A DNA stretch of 64,000 nucleotides, from NCBI GenBank assembly GCA_018820275.1, contig JAHJOO010000033.1:31114-95113 (forward strand). The letters are read 5' to 3'. Both the position numbers and the translations under genes were made by a program. This DNA is from Alphaproteobacteria bacterium (GTDB taxonomy: Bacteria; Pseudomonadota; Alphaproteobacteria; Caulobacterales; Caulobacteraceae). Positions 16,937-25,459 of this stretch are shown in pieces. Each line of letters begins with the position of its first letter. Position 1 is the first letter of the stretch. Under the pieces are notes generated by a model, which was not told the origin of the DNA, did no database searches, and saw only the letters and a list, made by a program, of their open reading frames with translations.

Positions 16937-18658
16937 CTAGGCGGCGCGGCTCTCGTCGGCGACGAGGCGCCCCCCGGCCATGGTGAGGAGGCGCGAGCAG
17001 GGCGCCAGGGTCTCGCTGCGATGCGCCACGATCAGAAGGATCATGTCGCCGTCGAGCGAGGTCAGGGCCTCGAGCACCCGGCGCTCGGTGGGCACGTCGA
17101 TGGCGTTGGTGGCCTCGTCGAGGATCATCAACGCCGGGCGCCGCAGGATCGCCCGGGCGATCGCGATCCGCTGCCGCTCGCCGCCCGAGAGCCGCCCGCC
17201 CCGCTCGGCCAGGACCGTGTCGAGCCCCTCCGGCATCGACCTGACGACCTCGGCGACGGCGGCCTGGTCCAGCGCGCGCCAGAGCACGCCATCGTCCACC
17301 CGGACGCCCGCGTCCGGCGCCAGGTTTCGGCGGACGGTGTCGTTGGTGAGAAAGGCGTCCTGGGCGACGTAGGCGATCCGGTTCCGCCAGCGCCAGGCGG
17401 CGGCCGGATCGAGCGCCGTTCCGCCGACGATGACGGCTCCGCTTTGCGGCGGAAGCAGGCCGATGATCAGGTCCAGAAGGGTCGTCTTCCCGGCTCCGGA
17501 CGGGCCCGACAGTCCGACGATCTCGCCCGGACGGATCCTCAGGCTCACGCCCTCCACACCGCCCGTTCCGTCGCCGTGGCGATAGCCGACGCGATCCAGC
17601 CGGACCTCGCCTTCGGGAGTCGGGCCGACCGGCACCACGGGCACGGCGTCCTTGGCCAGCTCGGCCTCCAGTTCCGCGATCATGCGGTGTCCCGGAAGCG
17701 ACGACGCCAGGTTCTCGGCGTCCCGCTGCAGGCTCACCACGTGCCCGACCATGCGGCTCAGCACCAGCAGGCACGCCACCAGGGCGACGCCGTCGGCGCC
17801 CGACCACACCCCGCCCAGCAGGACCACAGAGGCGGCGCAGGCCGTGGCGACGGAGACGACGAAGAAGAAGCGCGTCGATCGCCGCTGATGGGAGATCTGG
17901 AAGGCCACCATCTCCCGCCCCGCGGCACCGAAGTCCGCGGCGAAGACGCCCTGCCGGTTCTCGGCCGCCGCGTGCTTGAGGCCGCCCAGCAGCTGCCCGG
18001 ACGAGTGGGTCATGTTGAGCCCCTCCCGCCGCAGATCCTCGCCGTACCGGGACGCGAGACGGAGCCGCCCGATCGAAACCAGGGCCGCGAGCCCCATCAG
18101 GCCGAGAGCCAGCGAGCCCACGACCCACGAGATCGCCATCGTCAGGGCCAGCTGGGCCGCCAGCATCACCGCCGCAAGCGCCATGTTCAGGATGGCGTGC
18201 GCCGCCAGGGCGACGCGCGCCACCTCCGAGCCGAGGGCGCTCACGATCCGGGCGTGGCGGAGTTCGGCGACCTCGTGCCACGAGGCCCCGGCCAGGGCAT
18301 TCAGCAGCCGCGAGCGCCGATGCTCCGTGTAGCGGACCCGCAGGGCCGTCAGCGTCCGGTCCCGCGCCGCCAGCACCAGGCCGCGCAAGGTCATGACGGC
18401 GAGAAACGCGACGAGGGTGACCGCCAGCCGTCGCATCGGGGTGTCCGCCCCCAGTCCGGCGAAGACCAGATCGGCCCGTCCCCCCAGCGCGCCCTGGGAG
18501 TCCGTCACCACGGCGAGCAGGGGCACCAGGAGGGCCAGGCTGAGGCCCTCGACCAGTCCCCCCAGTCCCATGAGCGCCATGGCGCCCGCGGTCCTCCGCA
18601 CGCCCGCGAAGGCGACGAAGCAGCGGACGAAGGATGTGGCCTGCTGGAGGATGCTCAA
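16937..18658 (-). CDS. ABC transporter fused membrane/ATPase (type IV exporter half)
   Basis: The 573-residue protein has a six-helix domain (about 15-310) with a long N-terminal loop between the first helices. Its ATPase domain carries Walker A GPSGAGKTT, signature LSGGERQRIAIARAIL, Walker B LMILDEATNAID and switch His in IVAHR. It probably acts as a homodimer. The substrate is unknown. There is no adjacent adaptor or peptide gene; sequence just upstream (18659-18921) looks like decayed coding DNA. Confidence 0.9.
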   Translation of the reverse strand: MSILQQATSFVRCFVAFAGVRRTAGAMALMGLGGLVEGLSLALLVPLLAVVTDSQGALGGRADLVFAGLGADTPMRRLAVTLVAFLAVMTLRGLVLAARDRTLTALRVRYTEHRRSRLLNALAGASWHEVAELRHARIVSALGSEVARVALAAHAILNMALAAVMLAAQLALTMAISWVVGSLALGLMGLAALVSIGRLRLASRYGEDLRREGLNMTHSSGQLLGGLKHAAAENRQGVFAADFGAAGREMVAFQISHQRRSTRFFFVVSVATACAASVVLLGGVWSGADGVALVACLLVLSRMVGHVVSLQRDAENLASSLPGHRMIAELEAELAKDAVPVVPVGPTPEGEVRLDRVGYRHGDGTGGVEGVSLRIRPGEIVGLSGPSGAGKTTLLDLIIGLLPPQSGAVIVGGTALDPAAAWRWRNRIAYVAQDAFLTNDTVRRNLAPDAGVRVDDGVLWRALDQAAVAEVVRSMPEGLDTVLAERGGRLSGGERQRIAIARAILRRPALMILDEATNAIDVPTERRVLEALTSLDGDMILLIVAHRSETLAPCSRLLTMAGGRLVADESRAA

Positions 18659-18921
18659 CCCGCGCGATCGACCCGTGGGCGCGATCCCTACCCCAAGGTC
18701 GAACGGCCTGCTAGTCGGGTCGCCCGACGCGCCAGCCAGGCGGGGATCCGCACGAACCGGTCGAGGAAATCCAGGCGGCGCGCAGGGCGCCGGTGACGCG
18801 GGTCGTCCAGCTGTTCAGTTCGGCGAGCAGACCGACCCCCCGGCCGCGGCAAGCAGCCGCCGCGACCGGAACAGCCACGACGACAGATCCACGCGGCCGA
18901 GGGGGAACAGGCCCAGGGACT
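18659..18921 (-). pseudogene. Possible decayed gene fragment
   Basis: Read on the minus strand, three short protein-like stretches appear in successive different frames: RLKSLGLFPLGRVDLSSWLF, then GLLAELNSWTTRVTGALRAA, then RLDFLDRFVRIPAWLARRATR. No start, ribosome site or family was recognised. Frame changes between segments with biased composition suggest a frameshifted remnant, but chance cannot be excluded in such GC-rich DNA. Confidence 0.25.
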
Positions 18922-19725
18922 TCAGGCGCCGGAGCGGCCGATCTGGGACTCCAGCAGCGCGTTGAACGTTTCCGGTCGCTCGATCATCACCGCATGACCC
19001 GTGTCGGGAACGGCGACGAAGCGGCTGCCCGCGATGGCGGCGTGCACCGCCCGGGCCCGGGCGGGCGAGATCGGCCGGTCCTCCTCGCCCGAGACGACCA
19101 GGGTCGGGGCGGTGATGTGGACCAGTTCCTTTTCAATGCCGCGACGCGCCGCCGAGGCCGCCGCCGCACGCGCGAGCGCCCGGGGCAACCGGCGCAGATA
19201 GGCTCGCCAGCGTGCGGCCTCCGGCCGCCGGCTCCGGTCCTTCAGGAAGGTGTCGCCGAACAGGATCTTCATCAGCGGACGGGTGAAGGGCGCGGGCCCG
19301 AACACCGTGACGAGGGCGATCAGAAGGCGGTAGCGCGGCAGATTGGCTGGCTCCTCCGCCTCCGCGCTGGGCCCGATCAGGGTCAGGGTGCGGACCAGTT
19401 CGGGCCGGCGGGCCGCGACGCGCATGGCCACGAAGGTCCCCATGGAAAAGCCGACGAGGTGGCACGGCCCCAGTCCGAGGGTCCAGATCAGCTCGATCGC
19501 GTCCGCCGCCAGATTGTCGAGGTCGAGGCCGCTCTCGACGTGCTCCGACCGACCCTGCCCCCTCAGGTCGAAGGTCACGACCCTGTGGCTGGCGGAGAAA
19601 TGCGCGACCTGGGCCTCCCAGGATTCGGATGCGAGCATCAGGCCGTGGACGAAGACGATCGTCTCCGATCCGGATCCGTGGATGTTGAAATGCAGGCGGG
19701 CGCCGCCGATGCGGATGTCGGGCAT
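18922..19725 (-). CDS. Alpha/beta hydrolase
   Basis: The 267-residue cytoplasmic enzyme of the alpha/beta fold has an oxyanion region FVHGLML, nucleophile elbow GFSMG, an aspartate in VVSGEEDRPI and a histidine in PDTGHAVMIE. Length and motifs fit the 3-oxoadipate-enol-lactonase/esterase-like group, but the substrate cannot be told. It follows the TetR gene by 45 bases and is probably the third gene of the lipoprotein-TetR-hydrolase operon. Confidence 0.88.
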   Translation of the reverse strand: MPDIRIGGARLHFNIHGSGSETIVFVHGLMLASESWEAQVAHFSASHRVVTFDLRGQGRSEHVESGLDLDNLAADAIELIWTLGLGPCHLVGFSMGTFVAMRVAARRPELVRTLTLIGPSAEAEEPANLPRYRLLIALVTVFGPAPFTRPLMKILFGDTFLKDRSRRPEAARWRAYLRRLPRALARAAAASAARRGIEKELVHITAPTLVVSGEEDRPISPARARAVHAAIAGSRFVAVPDTGHAVMIERPETFNALLESQIGRSGA

Positions 19726-19770
19726 GGTTTCACTTTCGGATGAGGGGGCCTCGCGCGCGAGGCCGGGAAA

Positions 19771-20388
19771 TCAGGTCGGCCAGGTCTCGAGAAGACGGTC
19801 GACGGCGGCTTCGATGCGGGACCAGCCGGCGTCGTCCAGCGCGACCCCCGCGAAGCGATCGCGGGTCGCCGCGGCCAGGGCGAGGTGCTGCACGGCGGCC
19901 AGCAGGACGACGTTGAGGGCGACGACGTCGACGCCCTCGGGCAGGGGCAGTTCCGGCCGGCGCGAGGCCGTCCACTGCTGCAGGATCACCGAGCGCGACG
20001 CCTCGAGACGCCGCAGCAGCGGAGTGTCGACGCACAGCTCCCACGCGACCAGCCGCAGCATCAGCGGACTGGCCCGCAGCGCTTGCAGATAGGCGGTCAG
20101 CATCTCGCGGGCGAACTCGCGATAGCTGGTCGCCCGGGTCGGCGGCCGGGCGGCCAGGGTCTCGCCCAGCCACAGGTCCAGCCGTCCGGCCACCCGCTCG
20201 ACCACGCCCTCCACGCCCTCGAAGTAGCGGTAGATCAGCTTGCGGTCGACGCCGGCCTCGGCCGCCAGGGTCTGGACGTTCAGGCCCGTCCAGCCGTCGC
20301 GCAGCAGCAGCCGCTCGGCCGCGGAGACGATGGCCGCCTCCGTGGCCGCGCGATCCCTTGGCCTGGACGCGCCCGCGGGTTTCACCAT
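19771..20388 (-). CDS. TetR family regulator
   Basis: The 205-residue protein has an N-terminal helix-turn-helix (VQTLAAEAGVDRKLIYRYFEGVEGVV, about 38-63). The start overlaps the end of the lipoprotein gene by seven bases. It likely controls the divergent promoter region at 20796-20882, where a TTGTCTC/GAGACAA repeat overlaps a good sigma-70 promoter. The recognition helix KLIYRYF is a common variant of KGTLYYHF-type helices. Confidence 0.88.
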   Translation of the reverse strand: MVKPAGASRPRDRAATEAAIVSAAERLLLRDGWTGLNVQTLAAEAGVDRKLIYRYFEGVEGVVERVAGRLDLWLGETLAARPPTRATSYREFAREMLTAYLQALRASPLMLRLVAWELCVDTPLLRRLEASRSVILQQWTASRRPELPLPEGVDVVALNVVLLAAVQHLALAAATRDRFAGVALDDAGWSRIEAAVDRLLETWPT

Positions 20389-20795
20389 GCGCCGTCAGTG
20401 TCCGACGCGGCGCAGGCGCGCAAGGCCGCCGCGCGATCCTTTTCAAAAGTGGATTTCCACCGCGCGTCATAGGCGCCCAGCCGGATCTCGGCGACCGACC
20501 CGGCGCCCTGGGGCCGGATCGTCACGCTCTCATAGGCCGCGCCGTAGCCGGACAGGGCGTAGCGCCAACCGCCCTCGATGGCCGTGAACCGGCTGAGCGG
20601 CAGGAAGTCGGCCCGCTCCTGAAAACAGGCCGCGAAGGCCTCGGGCGTCCGGGCGCTGGTCACCACCTCGTCGGGGGTCTGGGCGGACAGCACGCCCAGG
20701 TCGGCCACGCCGACGCGCGGGGCGGCGCAGGCGGACAGAAGCAGGAAGCCGACGAGCGGCAGGGCGGCGAGCGGCCGGCGGAAGGAAGGGGTCAT
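20382..20795 (-). CDS. Small lipoprotein of unknown function
   Basis: The 137-residue product has a lipoprotein signal, MTPSFRRPLAALPLVGFLL then LSAC lipobox. The mature part carries FAACFQERADFLPLSRF and two further cysteines, one near the C-terminus. ATG 20795 is preferred over an upstream start because GAGG precedes it and it gives a proper signal. The pattern of one conserved domain after an Ala-rich linker suggests a small secreted domain protein; no family was recognised. Confidence 0.78.
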   Translation of the reverse strand: MTPSFRRPLAALPLVGFLLLSACAAPRVGVADLGVLSAQTPDEVVTSARTPEAFAACFQERADFLPLSRFTAIEGGWRYALSGYGAAYESVTIRPQGAGSVAEIRLGAYDARWKSTFEKDRAAALRACAASDTDGAW

Positions 20796-20820
20796 GGAAA
20801 GAACCTCACGAAAGGGGTGA

Positions 20821-20870
20821 TTGACAAGTCTCATGACTGGGACATATACATTGTCTCACCATCGAGACAA
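20821..20870 (+). promoter_or_regulatory. Sigma-70 promoter with overlapping TetR operator
   Basis: TTGACA (20821-20826), an 18-base spacer and TATACA (20845-20850) form a good promoter reading right. Directly after it lies TTGTCTC-ACCATC-GAGACAA (20851-20870), which would cover the transcription start. This is the classic arrangement for repression by the TetR protein encoded divergently. Confidence 0.75.
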
Positions 20871-20882
20871 GAGGGCACGACG

Positions 20883-21593
20883 ATGATTTCTTCCAGACGC
20901 AAGGCCGGCGCGGCGATGATCGCCTTCGCCCTTGCCGTGAACGGACCGTATCTGCTGCTGATCGACCGCTTCGGTTACGACGACGTCCTGCGCGAGCCGC
21001 CGCTGGAGGTGCTGGCCGCCTTCCGGGCGGGCGGGCCGGAACTCATTCTGATCTGGCTGGCCTTCGCCGCCTGCTCCCTCGCCTTCCTCTGGGTTTCGGC
21101 CTGGACCGGCACGGCGGTGGAGGCCTCCGGCCGGCGTTGGCCGGCCTGGGCGGCCGCGGCGGGCGCGGGGTCGGCGATCGCCCAGGCCGTCGGCCTGTCG
21201 CGCTGGTCCTTCGTGGTGCCGGGTCTGGCCGACCGGGCCCTGGACGGCTCGGCGCTGGAAAGCGCGGTCGCGGTGGGCGCCTACCAGACCCTGCATCAGT
21301 TCGCCGGCGTCGCGATCGGCGAATGGCTGGGGCAGACGCTGATGGCCGCCTGGACGCTCGCGATCGGCCTCGCCCTCGTGCGGGGGCCCATGGCCGTCGG
21401 CCTGTGGACCCGGGCGCTGGGTCTGGTCGCCCTGATCCTGACCCCGCTGTGGATCGTGGGCCACGCCGAGCTGCTGGCGACCGTCCATTCCGCCTTCCCG
21501 GACGTCCAGATCACCCAGTGGGTCTTCACCGCGTGGCTGGTCTGGCTCCTCGCCCTTGGCGTGACCTGGCTTGTCCAGGGCGATCGCAAGTGA
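20883..21593 (+). CDS. Integral membrane protein, unknown function
   Basis: The 236-residue protein has about six hydrophobic segments, starting with a long helix (AAMIAFALAVNGPYLLL) and ending WVFTAWLVWLLALGVTWLV. Charged residues are sparse within the helices, and no catalytic motif was seen. GAGGG precedes ATG 20883. It is the first gene under the TTGACA promoter and probable TetR operator, so its expression is likely induced by a ligand of that TetR. An effect on envelope or transport is only inferred from topology. Confidence 0.8.
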   Translation: MISSRRKAGAAMIAFALAVNGPYLLLIDRFGYDDVLREPPLEVLAAFRAGGPELILIWLAFAACSLAFLWVSAWTGTAVEASGRRWPAWAAAAGAGSAIAQAVGLSRWSFVVPGLADRALDGSALESAVAVGAYQTLHQFAGVAIGEWLGQTLMAAWTLAIGLALVRGPMAVGLWTRALGLVALILTPLWIVGHAELLATVHSAFPDVQITQWVFTAWLVWLLALGVTWLVQGDRK

Positions 21594-21637
21594 CGTCATG
21601 CGGCCGGCGGACGGCCGCGGCCCGGGGGAGAACCAGT

Positions 21638-22720
21638 ATGATCGGATTTCTGCGGATGCTCGTCCTCTGCGGCGTCCTCGCGACGTCGACGGCGGGGCTG
21701 ACGGCGTGCTCCGGCGGCGAGGGAGACGGTGGATCCCCCGCGCCGAATCCTCCGCCCCCGCCGCCGCCGCCGCCTCCGCCGCCGCCACCCCCTCCCCCGC
21801 CGCCGCCGCCCCCACCCGCGGGCTCAGTGGAGAGAGAGGTCCTTCCGTCGACGGTGAATCCCGCCGTGACCACCAACACCGCCGCCCATTTCGTCGTCGC
21901 GCCCGATCCCGCCGCCGGGGTCCGGAACCGGCTCTTCGTGATGCTGCCGGGAACGGGCGGGATCCCGCGCTTCTATCGGGAAATCGCGCGGACGGGCGCG
22001 GCGCGGGGCTATCATGCGGTCGGCCTGACCTATCCGAACGACGTCGCCGTCGGCGACCTGTGCGCCGCCAGCGCCGACCCCGACTGCGCCGGCAAGGTCC
22101 GGCGCGAAATCCTGACGGGCCTCGACTACAGTCCGCTCGTCGTGGTCGACCGCGACGGGTCGATCATCGGCCGCCTCGAGGACCTCATCCGGCACCTCAA
22201 CCTCACCTATCCGTCGGAAGGATGGGGCCAGTTGCTGTTTTCGGGAGATCTGAACTGGAGCCGCGTGACCGTCGCCGGCCATTCGCAGGGCTCCGGCCAC
22301 GCGGCCTATCTGGGCAAGCTTCACCTGCTGGACCGGGTGGTGATGTTATCGGGCCCGTCCGATCTGGGGACCAGTCCCACGACCCCGGCGCTCTGGCCGG
22401 GCGTGCCGGGCCTGACCCCGGCGGACCGCCACTACGGCTTCACCCACCTGGACGACGATCTGGTGCCGTTCGGCCTGGTCAGCACCAACTGGAGCCTGCT
22501 CGGGCTCGCGCCGTTCGGACCCGTCACCTCGGTGGACGACGCGACCGCGCCCTATGGGTCGTCGCACCGACTCATCACCCGCGCGCCGCCGAACCCCAAC
22601 CCGATCGGACCCACGCCCTCGCCCCGGCACGCCTCACCGGTGGTCGACGCCTTCACCCCGCTCGACGCCCAGGGCGCGCCCCTGTACCGGCCGGTCTGGA
22701 TCTATCTGGCCTTTCCCTGA
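21638..22720 (+). CDS. Lipoprotein alpha/beta hydrolase with 23-proline linker
   Basis: The 360-residue protein has a lipoprotein signal ending LTAC (Cys24), then a run of 23 prolines, then a hydrolase domain. The nucleophile elbow is GHSQGSGHAAYL, and VVDAFTPLD near the end probably supplies acid/base residues. It resembles the BPSS1187-type secreted hydrolase group. The proline run would form a stiff polyproline II rod lifting the enzyme from the membrane. GGGGGAG precedes ATG 21638. The same frame is open upstream, but only this start gives the lipobox. Confidence 0.8.
   Translation: MIGFLRMLVLCGVLATSTAGLTACSGGEGDGGSPAPNPPPPPPPPPPPPPPPPPPPPPPPAGSVEREVLPSTVNPAVTTNTAAHFVVAPDPAAGVRNRLFVMLPGTGGIPRFYREIARTGAARGYHAVGLTYPNDVAVGDLCAASADPDCAGKVRREILTGLDYSPLVVVDRDGSIIGRLEDLIRHLNLTYPSEGWGQLLFSGDLNWSRVTVAGHSQGSGHAAYLGKLHLLDRVVMLSGPSDLGTSPTTPALWPGVPGLTPADRHYGFTHLDDDLVPFGLVSTNWSLLGLAPFGPVTSVDDATAPYGSSHRLITRAPPNPNPIGPTPSPRHASPVVDAFTPLDAQGAPLYRPVWIYLAFP
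21749..21817 (+). repeat. Run of 23 proline codons
   Basis: The tract mixes CCG, CCC, CCT and CCA codons rather than repeating one, so the proline run appears maintained at the protein level and is less prone to slippage. Confidence 0.85.
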
Positions 22721-22929
22721 CCCGGCCCGGCCGGCTCCAGTTCCATCTCGATCCGGTCGAGGACGCATTTCAGACAGGACAACCGCACGGCGTCCCGCCC
22801 GATCGCCGCGAAGTGCACCTGTCGGGTCCGGGTCGGTCGTCCTTCCTGCGCGACGCCGGACCAGACCAGACCCTCCTCGTCCTCGGTGCCCGCCTGCCGC
22901 CGCCCCCTCGGGCGGCCTGCGATGCCCCG

Positions 22930-23403
22930 TCAGAGCCCCGGCGGGGCTGAGGCTGAGGACAGGGCCAGACGCAGGCGTTCCGATATCCGCACCGCCCGTC
23001 GGCTCAGGGCGTCCAGACGTTCGTCGGGCGTCTCCTTGAAGATTTCCGCCGCCAGATGCAGCGCCCGATCCCGCATTCGGGAATACATGCCGGCACCCTG
23101 TTCCGTCGGATGGAGATCCTTGCTGCGCCTGTCGAACCTGTGGGCGCGCCGCTCGACAAGGCCCTCGCTCTCAAGCTCGTCGACCAGACGCGACACGTGC
23201 ACGGCGGAGCGATCCAGGTGGTCCGCCAGGTCCGACTGGGTCAACCCTGCGTGGCGATTGATCAGGGTGAGGGCCAGGATCTGGTGAGGATCCAGTCGGC
23301 TTCCGGACGCGTCGCGCATCTCCTCGCCGAGACGCAGACTCACGTCGTAGATCAGCCGCAGAACGGCCAGCTCCTTCTCCGCCCTCCCGGATGACGTGTC
23401 CAT
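22930..23403 (-). CDS. MarR family regulator
   Basis: The 157-residue winged-helix protein has HQILALTLINRHAGLTQSDLADHLDRSAVHVSRLVDELESEGLVERR and a wing with DRRSKDLHPTEQG, all typical of MarR. The start at 23403 (MDTSSGR) is chosen because GGAGGATG precedes it; an upstream in-frame start would add an unlikely 36-residue lead. It lies about 90 bases after cheE on the same strand and may have its own promoter. Target genes are unknown. Confidence 0.88.
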   Translation of the reverse strand: MDTSSGRAEKELAVLRLIYDVSLRLGEEMRDASGSRLDPHQILALTLINRHAGLTQSDLADHLDRSAVHVSRLVDELESEGLVERRAHRFDRRSKDLHPTEQGAGMYSRMRDRALHLAAEIFKETPDERLDALSRRAVRISERLRLALSSASAPPGL

Positions 23404-23494
23404 CTCGCATCCTCCGCGTGAGGCTGGATTGAAACCCGAGGCAGCTGCCACGTCCACCCCCGAATGTCCACGGCCCCACGCAGGGCGCAAAGGC

Positions 23495-23977
23495 TTAGCC
23501 TGTATCGGCATGGCGGACGTATTGCGTCAGGCACAGATGGAGCTGCTCGAGCAGGGCCTCGCCATCCGCGTCGGGGACCGAGCCGTGCCGGAACACCGCG
23601 ACGAGATTGATCGCCGGGGTCAGGGCCCCGTCGGGCCAGTACCGCGTATGACTCAGGGCGTCGGCCATGGCGCTGAGGAGAACCAGGGTCTTGCCGAGCA
23701 ACGGCAGGTTGAGGGCACCGCAGGCCGTCAGGGCCCGGTCGGCGTGGTGGATGAGATCGGCCATCTCCGCATCCGAGGGTCGAAGCGCGGGGTCGCGGTG
23801 CGCAAACGCGAGGACCGGGACCAGGCGCGCGTCCAGTTCCTGGACGCACACGTCCTCGATCGACTTGAGGTTCTCGACGGCGGCCTCGAGCGCGTCCGCC
23901 GCGCGAACGCCGCCGCCGCGCGGCCTCACCATCCGCTCCAGCCGGTTCTCGACGCGCCTCAGTATGACGCTGGTCAC
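23495..23977 (-). CDS. cheE: Chemotaxis protein CheE-like
   Basis: The 160-residue soluble protein begins at GTG 23977, overlapping the preceding response regulator (GTGA). It is mostly helical, with NLKSIEDVCVQELDARL and LIHHADRALTACGALNLP. It holds the position of cheE, the last gene of the Caulobacter che operon. No known enzymatic motif is visible. The molecular role is not established to my knowledge. Confidence 0.7.
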   Translation of the reverse strand: MTSVILRRVENRLERMVRPRGGGVRAADALEAAVENLKSIEDVCVQELDARLVPVLAFAHRDPALRPSDAEMADLIHHADRALTACGALNLPLLGKTLVLLSAMADALSHTRYWPDGALTPAINLVAVFRHGSVPDADGEALLEQLHLCLTQYVRHADTG

Positions 23978-24573
23978 AGGGCCACCTTCTGGGGCTTCAT
24001 CAGGGTGTCGATCTGGTCCTGGGACATGTTCGGCTCCTTCGCTTCCCCGACGTTGGCGGACAGATCGCCCTTGCGCCGTCCCTTGACGCCGCCCGGCACG
24101 CCCTCGTTCTTGAACCGACGATCCGGCCCGACATAGGCGTCGGCCTCGACGAACAGCCTCCTGGACCGCCCCAGCCAGTAGATGCGATCCAGCAGCACCC
24201 GGGCGCTCAGCGGCTTGGTGATCACGAAACTGCTGCCGCAGTCGCGGGCGGTCTCCACCTGCGACAGCGGGGTGTGTCCCGCCAGCACGATGATCGGGGC
24301 GAACCGGTTGGGCTCCAGTGTGCTGGTGCGCAGCCAATTGACCACCTCGTGACCGTTTCCGCCCAGGCCGGCGTCGATCAGGATGAGATCAAAGGCTGCG
24401 GAGTTCATCGCCCGCCTCGCCTCCTCCGCCGTCTGCGCGCGCGTGACGTGCTGGACGCCGAAGCCCATCAGAATCTGCCCCAGGATGTCGAGGCCCTGGG
24501 TGTTCTCGTCGGCGCACAGCACATGGGCTGACTTGAGGTCCAGACGGACGTCATCGCCGACGGTCGTGGTCAC
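23974..24573 (-). CDS. cheY3: CheY-like response regulator with C-terminal extension (CheYIII position)
   Basis: The 199-residue protein has a receiver domain (about 10-135) with the acidic pocket ADE, the phosphorylation Asp in LILIDAGLGG and the Lys in VITKPLS. The last 60 residues form an extension with ADAYVGPDRRFKNEG, a YxGPDRR element that I have seen in alphaproteobacterial motility proteins, and a basic patch. GTG 24573 overlaps the end of cheU. It is the third receiver protein of the operon. Confidence 0.85.
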   Translation of the reverse strand: MTTTVGDDVRLDLKSAHVLCADENTQGLDILGQILMGFGVQHVTRAQTAEEARRAMNSAAFDLILIDAGLGGNGHEVVNWLRTSTLEPNRFAPIIVLAGHTPLSQVETARDCGSSFVITKPLSARVLLDRIYWLGRSRRLFVEADAYVGPDRRFKNEGVPGGVKGRRKGDLSANVGEAKEPNMSQDQIDTLMKPQKVAL

Positions 24574-24920
24574 CACAGTTCGGCCTCCCCCGTGGAGGTG
24601 CCGCTGATGCGGGCTGACGGCGCGGCGAGCCGCAAACCGAGTCCGCCGAGATTCAGTCGCGTCACCGCCGTACGGATCAGGGCGTCGGTCTCCGCCGGGT
24701 CGTGCTCCGCGCCGACGCCCAGATCGCCGCACAGTTGGGACAGCTGACGCAGATGCTGGCTCAGCCCGTCCAGCGCCTGAACTGCCTCGATCTCCGTCGC
24801 ACTCAGCCGACGGCCTTCCAGAGCGTCGCCGATGACGGTTTCCAGCCGTTCCGACGTCGACGCCCAGTCGGACAGTTCGTCCCGCAGAGCCTGCAGAAGG
24901 TGGGCGAGGGCCGGCGTCAT
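24570..24920 (-). CDS. cheU: Chemotaxis protein CheU-like
   Basis: The 116-residue protein lies between cheD and the third cheY, as in Caulobacter. It is helical (LLQALRDELSDWASTSERLE, LDGLSQHLRQLSQLCGDLG), with a short C-terminal tail ending GEAELW. No enzymatic motif was recognised. Starts and stops overlap both neighbours, so coupled translation is likely. Confidence 0.7.
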   Translation of the reverse strand: MTPALAHLLQALRDELSDWASTSERLETVIGDALEGRRLSATEIEAVQALDGLSQHLRQLSQLCGDLGVGAEHDPAETDALIRTAVTRLNLGGLGLRLAAPSARISGTSTGEAELW

Positions 24921-25459
24921 CAGAACAGCTCCAGCTCGCCGCCGGCGGGAGCAGGCACCGGTGCCGCGTGGCGTTCGTCGCGGGCCACGCCGCCGGGATC
25001 AACCATGTGCTGCCGCACCCGACCCGTCGTCGGCCAGAACTGGATCCGGCGCGCCGCAGACCCGCCGAGGCTTTCGGCCTCTACAGGAATCTCCTCGTCG
25101 CGCAGGAAACGCCGCACGAACTCAGCGTTGCGCCCGCCGATGTCGGCCATGCTCTCGCTCATACGGCCACCGCCGAACACCTTGGCCCGGAGGCGATCAC
25201 GGCGGGCCCCGCGTGCCAGCAGGGCGTTGATCAGCAGCTCCATCGCCTGGACGCCGTAGCGCCGGTCGGCCGGAGCACCGTCGGGCGCTTCCGGGAGCAG
25301 AAAGTGGTTCATGCCGCCCAGATGCGCCTGCGGGTCCCAGACGCAGGCCGACACGCAGCTGCCGAGGATCGTCGTCAGGCAGACGTCCGCGTCCCCGCTG
25401 ACGGCGTGGCTGCCCTGCACGACGTGGATACGGCGCATGCCGGGATCGCCCTCCGCCAT
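24920..25459 (-). CDS. cheD: Chemoreceptor glutamine deamidase CheD
   Basis: The 179-residue enzyme deamidates Gln residues of chemoreceptors. The catalytic Cys35 sits in TILGSCVSACVWD and His52 in GGMNHFLLP, both hallmarks of CheD. VFGGGRMSESMADIGGRNAEFVRRFL is the conserved central block. A 25-residue tail ends GELELF. The gene is packed between cheY2 and cheU with one-base stop/start overlaps. Confidence 0.95.
   Translation of the reverse strand: MAEGDPGMRRIHVVQGSHAVSGDADVCLTTILGSCVSACVWDPQAHLGGMNHFLLPEAPDGAPADRRYGVQAMELLINALLARGARRDRLRAKVFGGGRMSESMADIGGRNAEFVRRFLRDEEIPVEAESLGGSAARRIQFWPTTGRVRQHMVDPGGVARDERHAAPVPAPAGGELELF

Noticed and set aside
20823..20844. Second copy of the GTCTC/GAGAC operator next to the promoter at 20821
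   Set aside because: Only one half-site is kept (GTCTC-N7-GGAC).
22702..22920. Small minus-strand frame with VHFAAIGRDAVRLSCLKCVL-like composition downstream of MarR
   Set aside because: No ATG or ribosome site, an in-frame stop just upstream, and overlap with the hydrolase 3' end; possibly a remnant.
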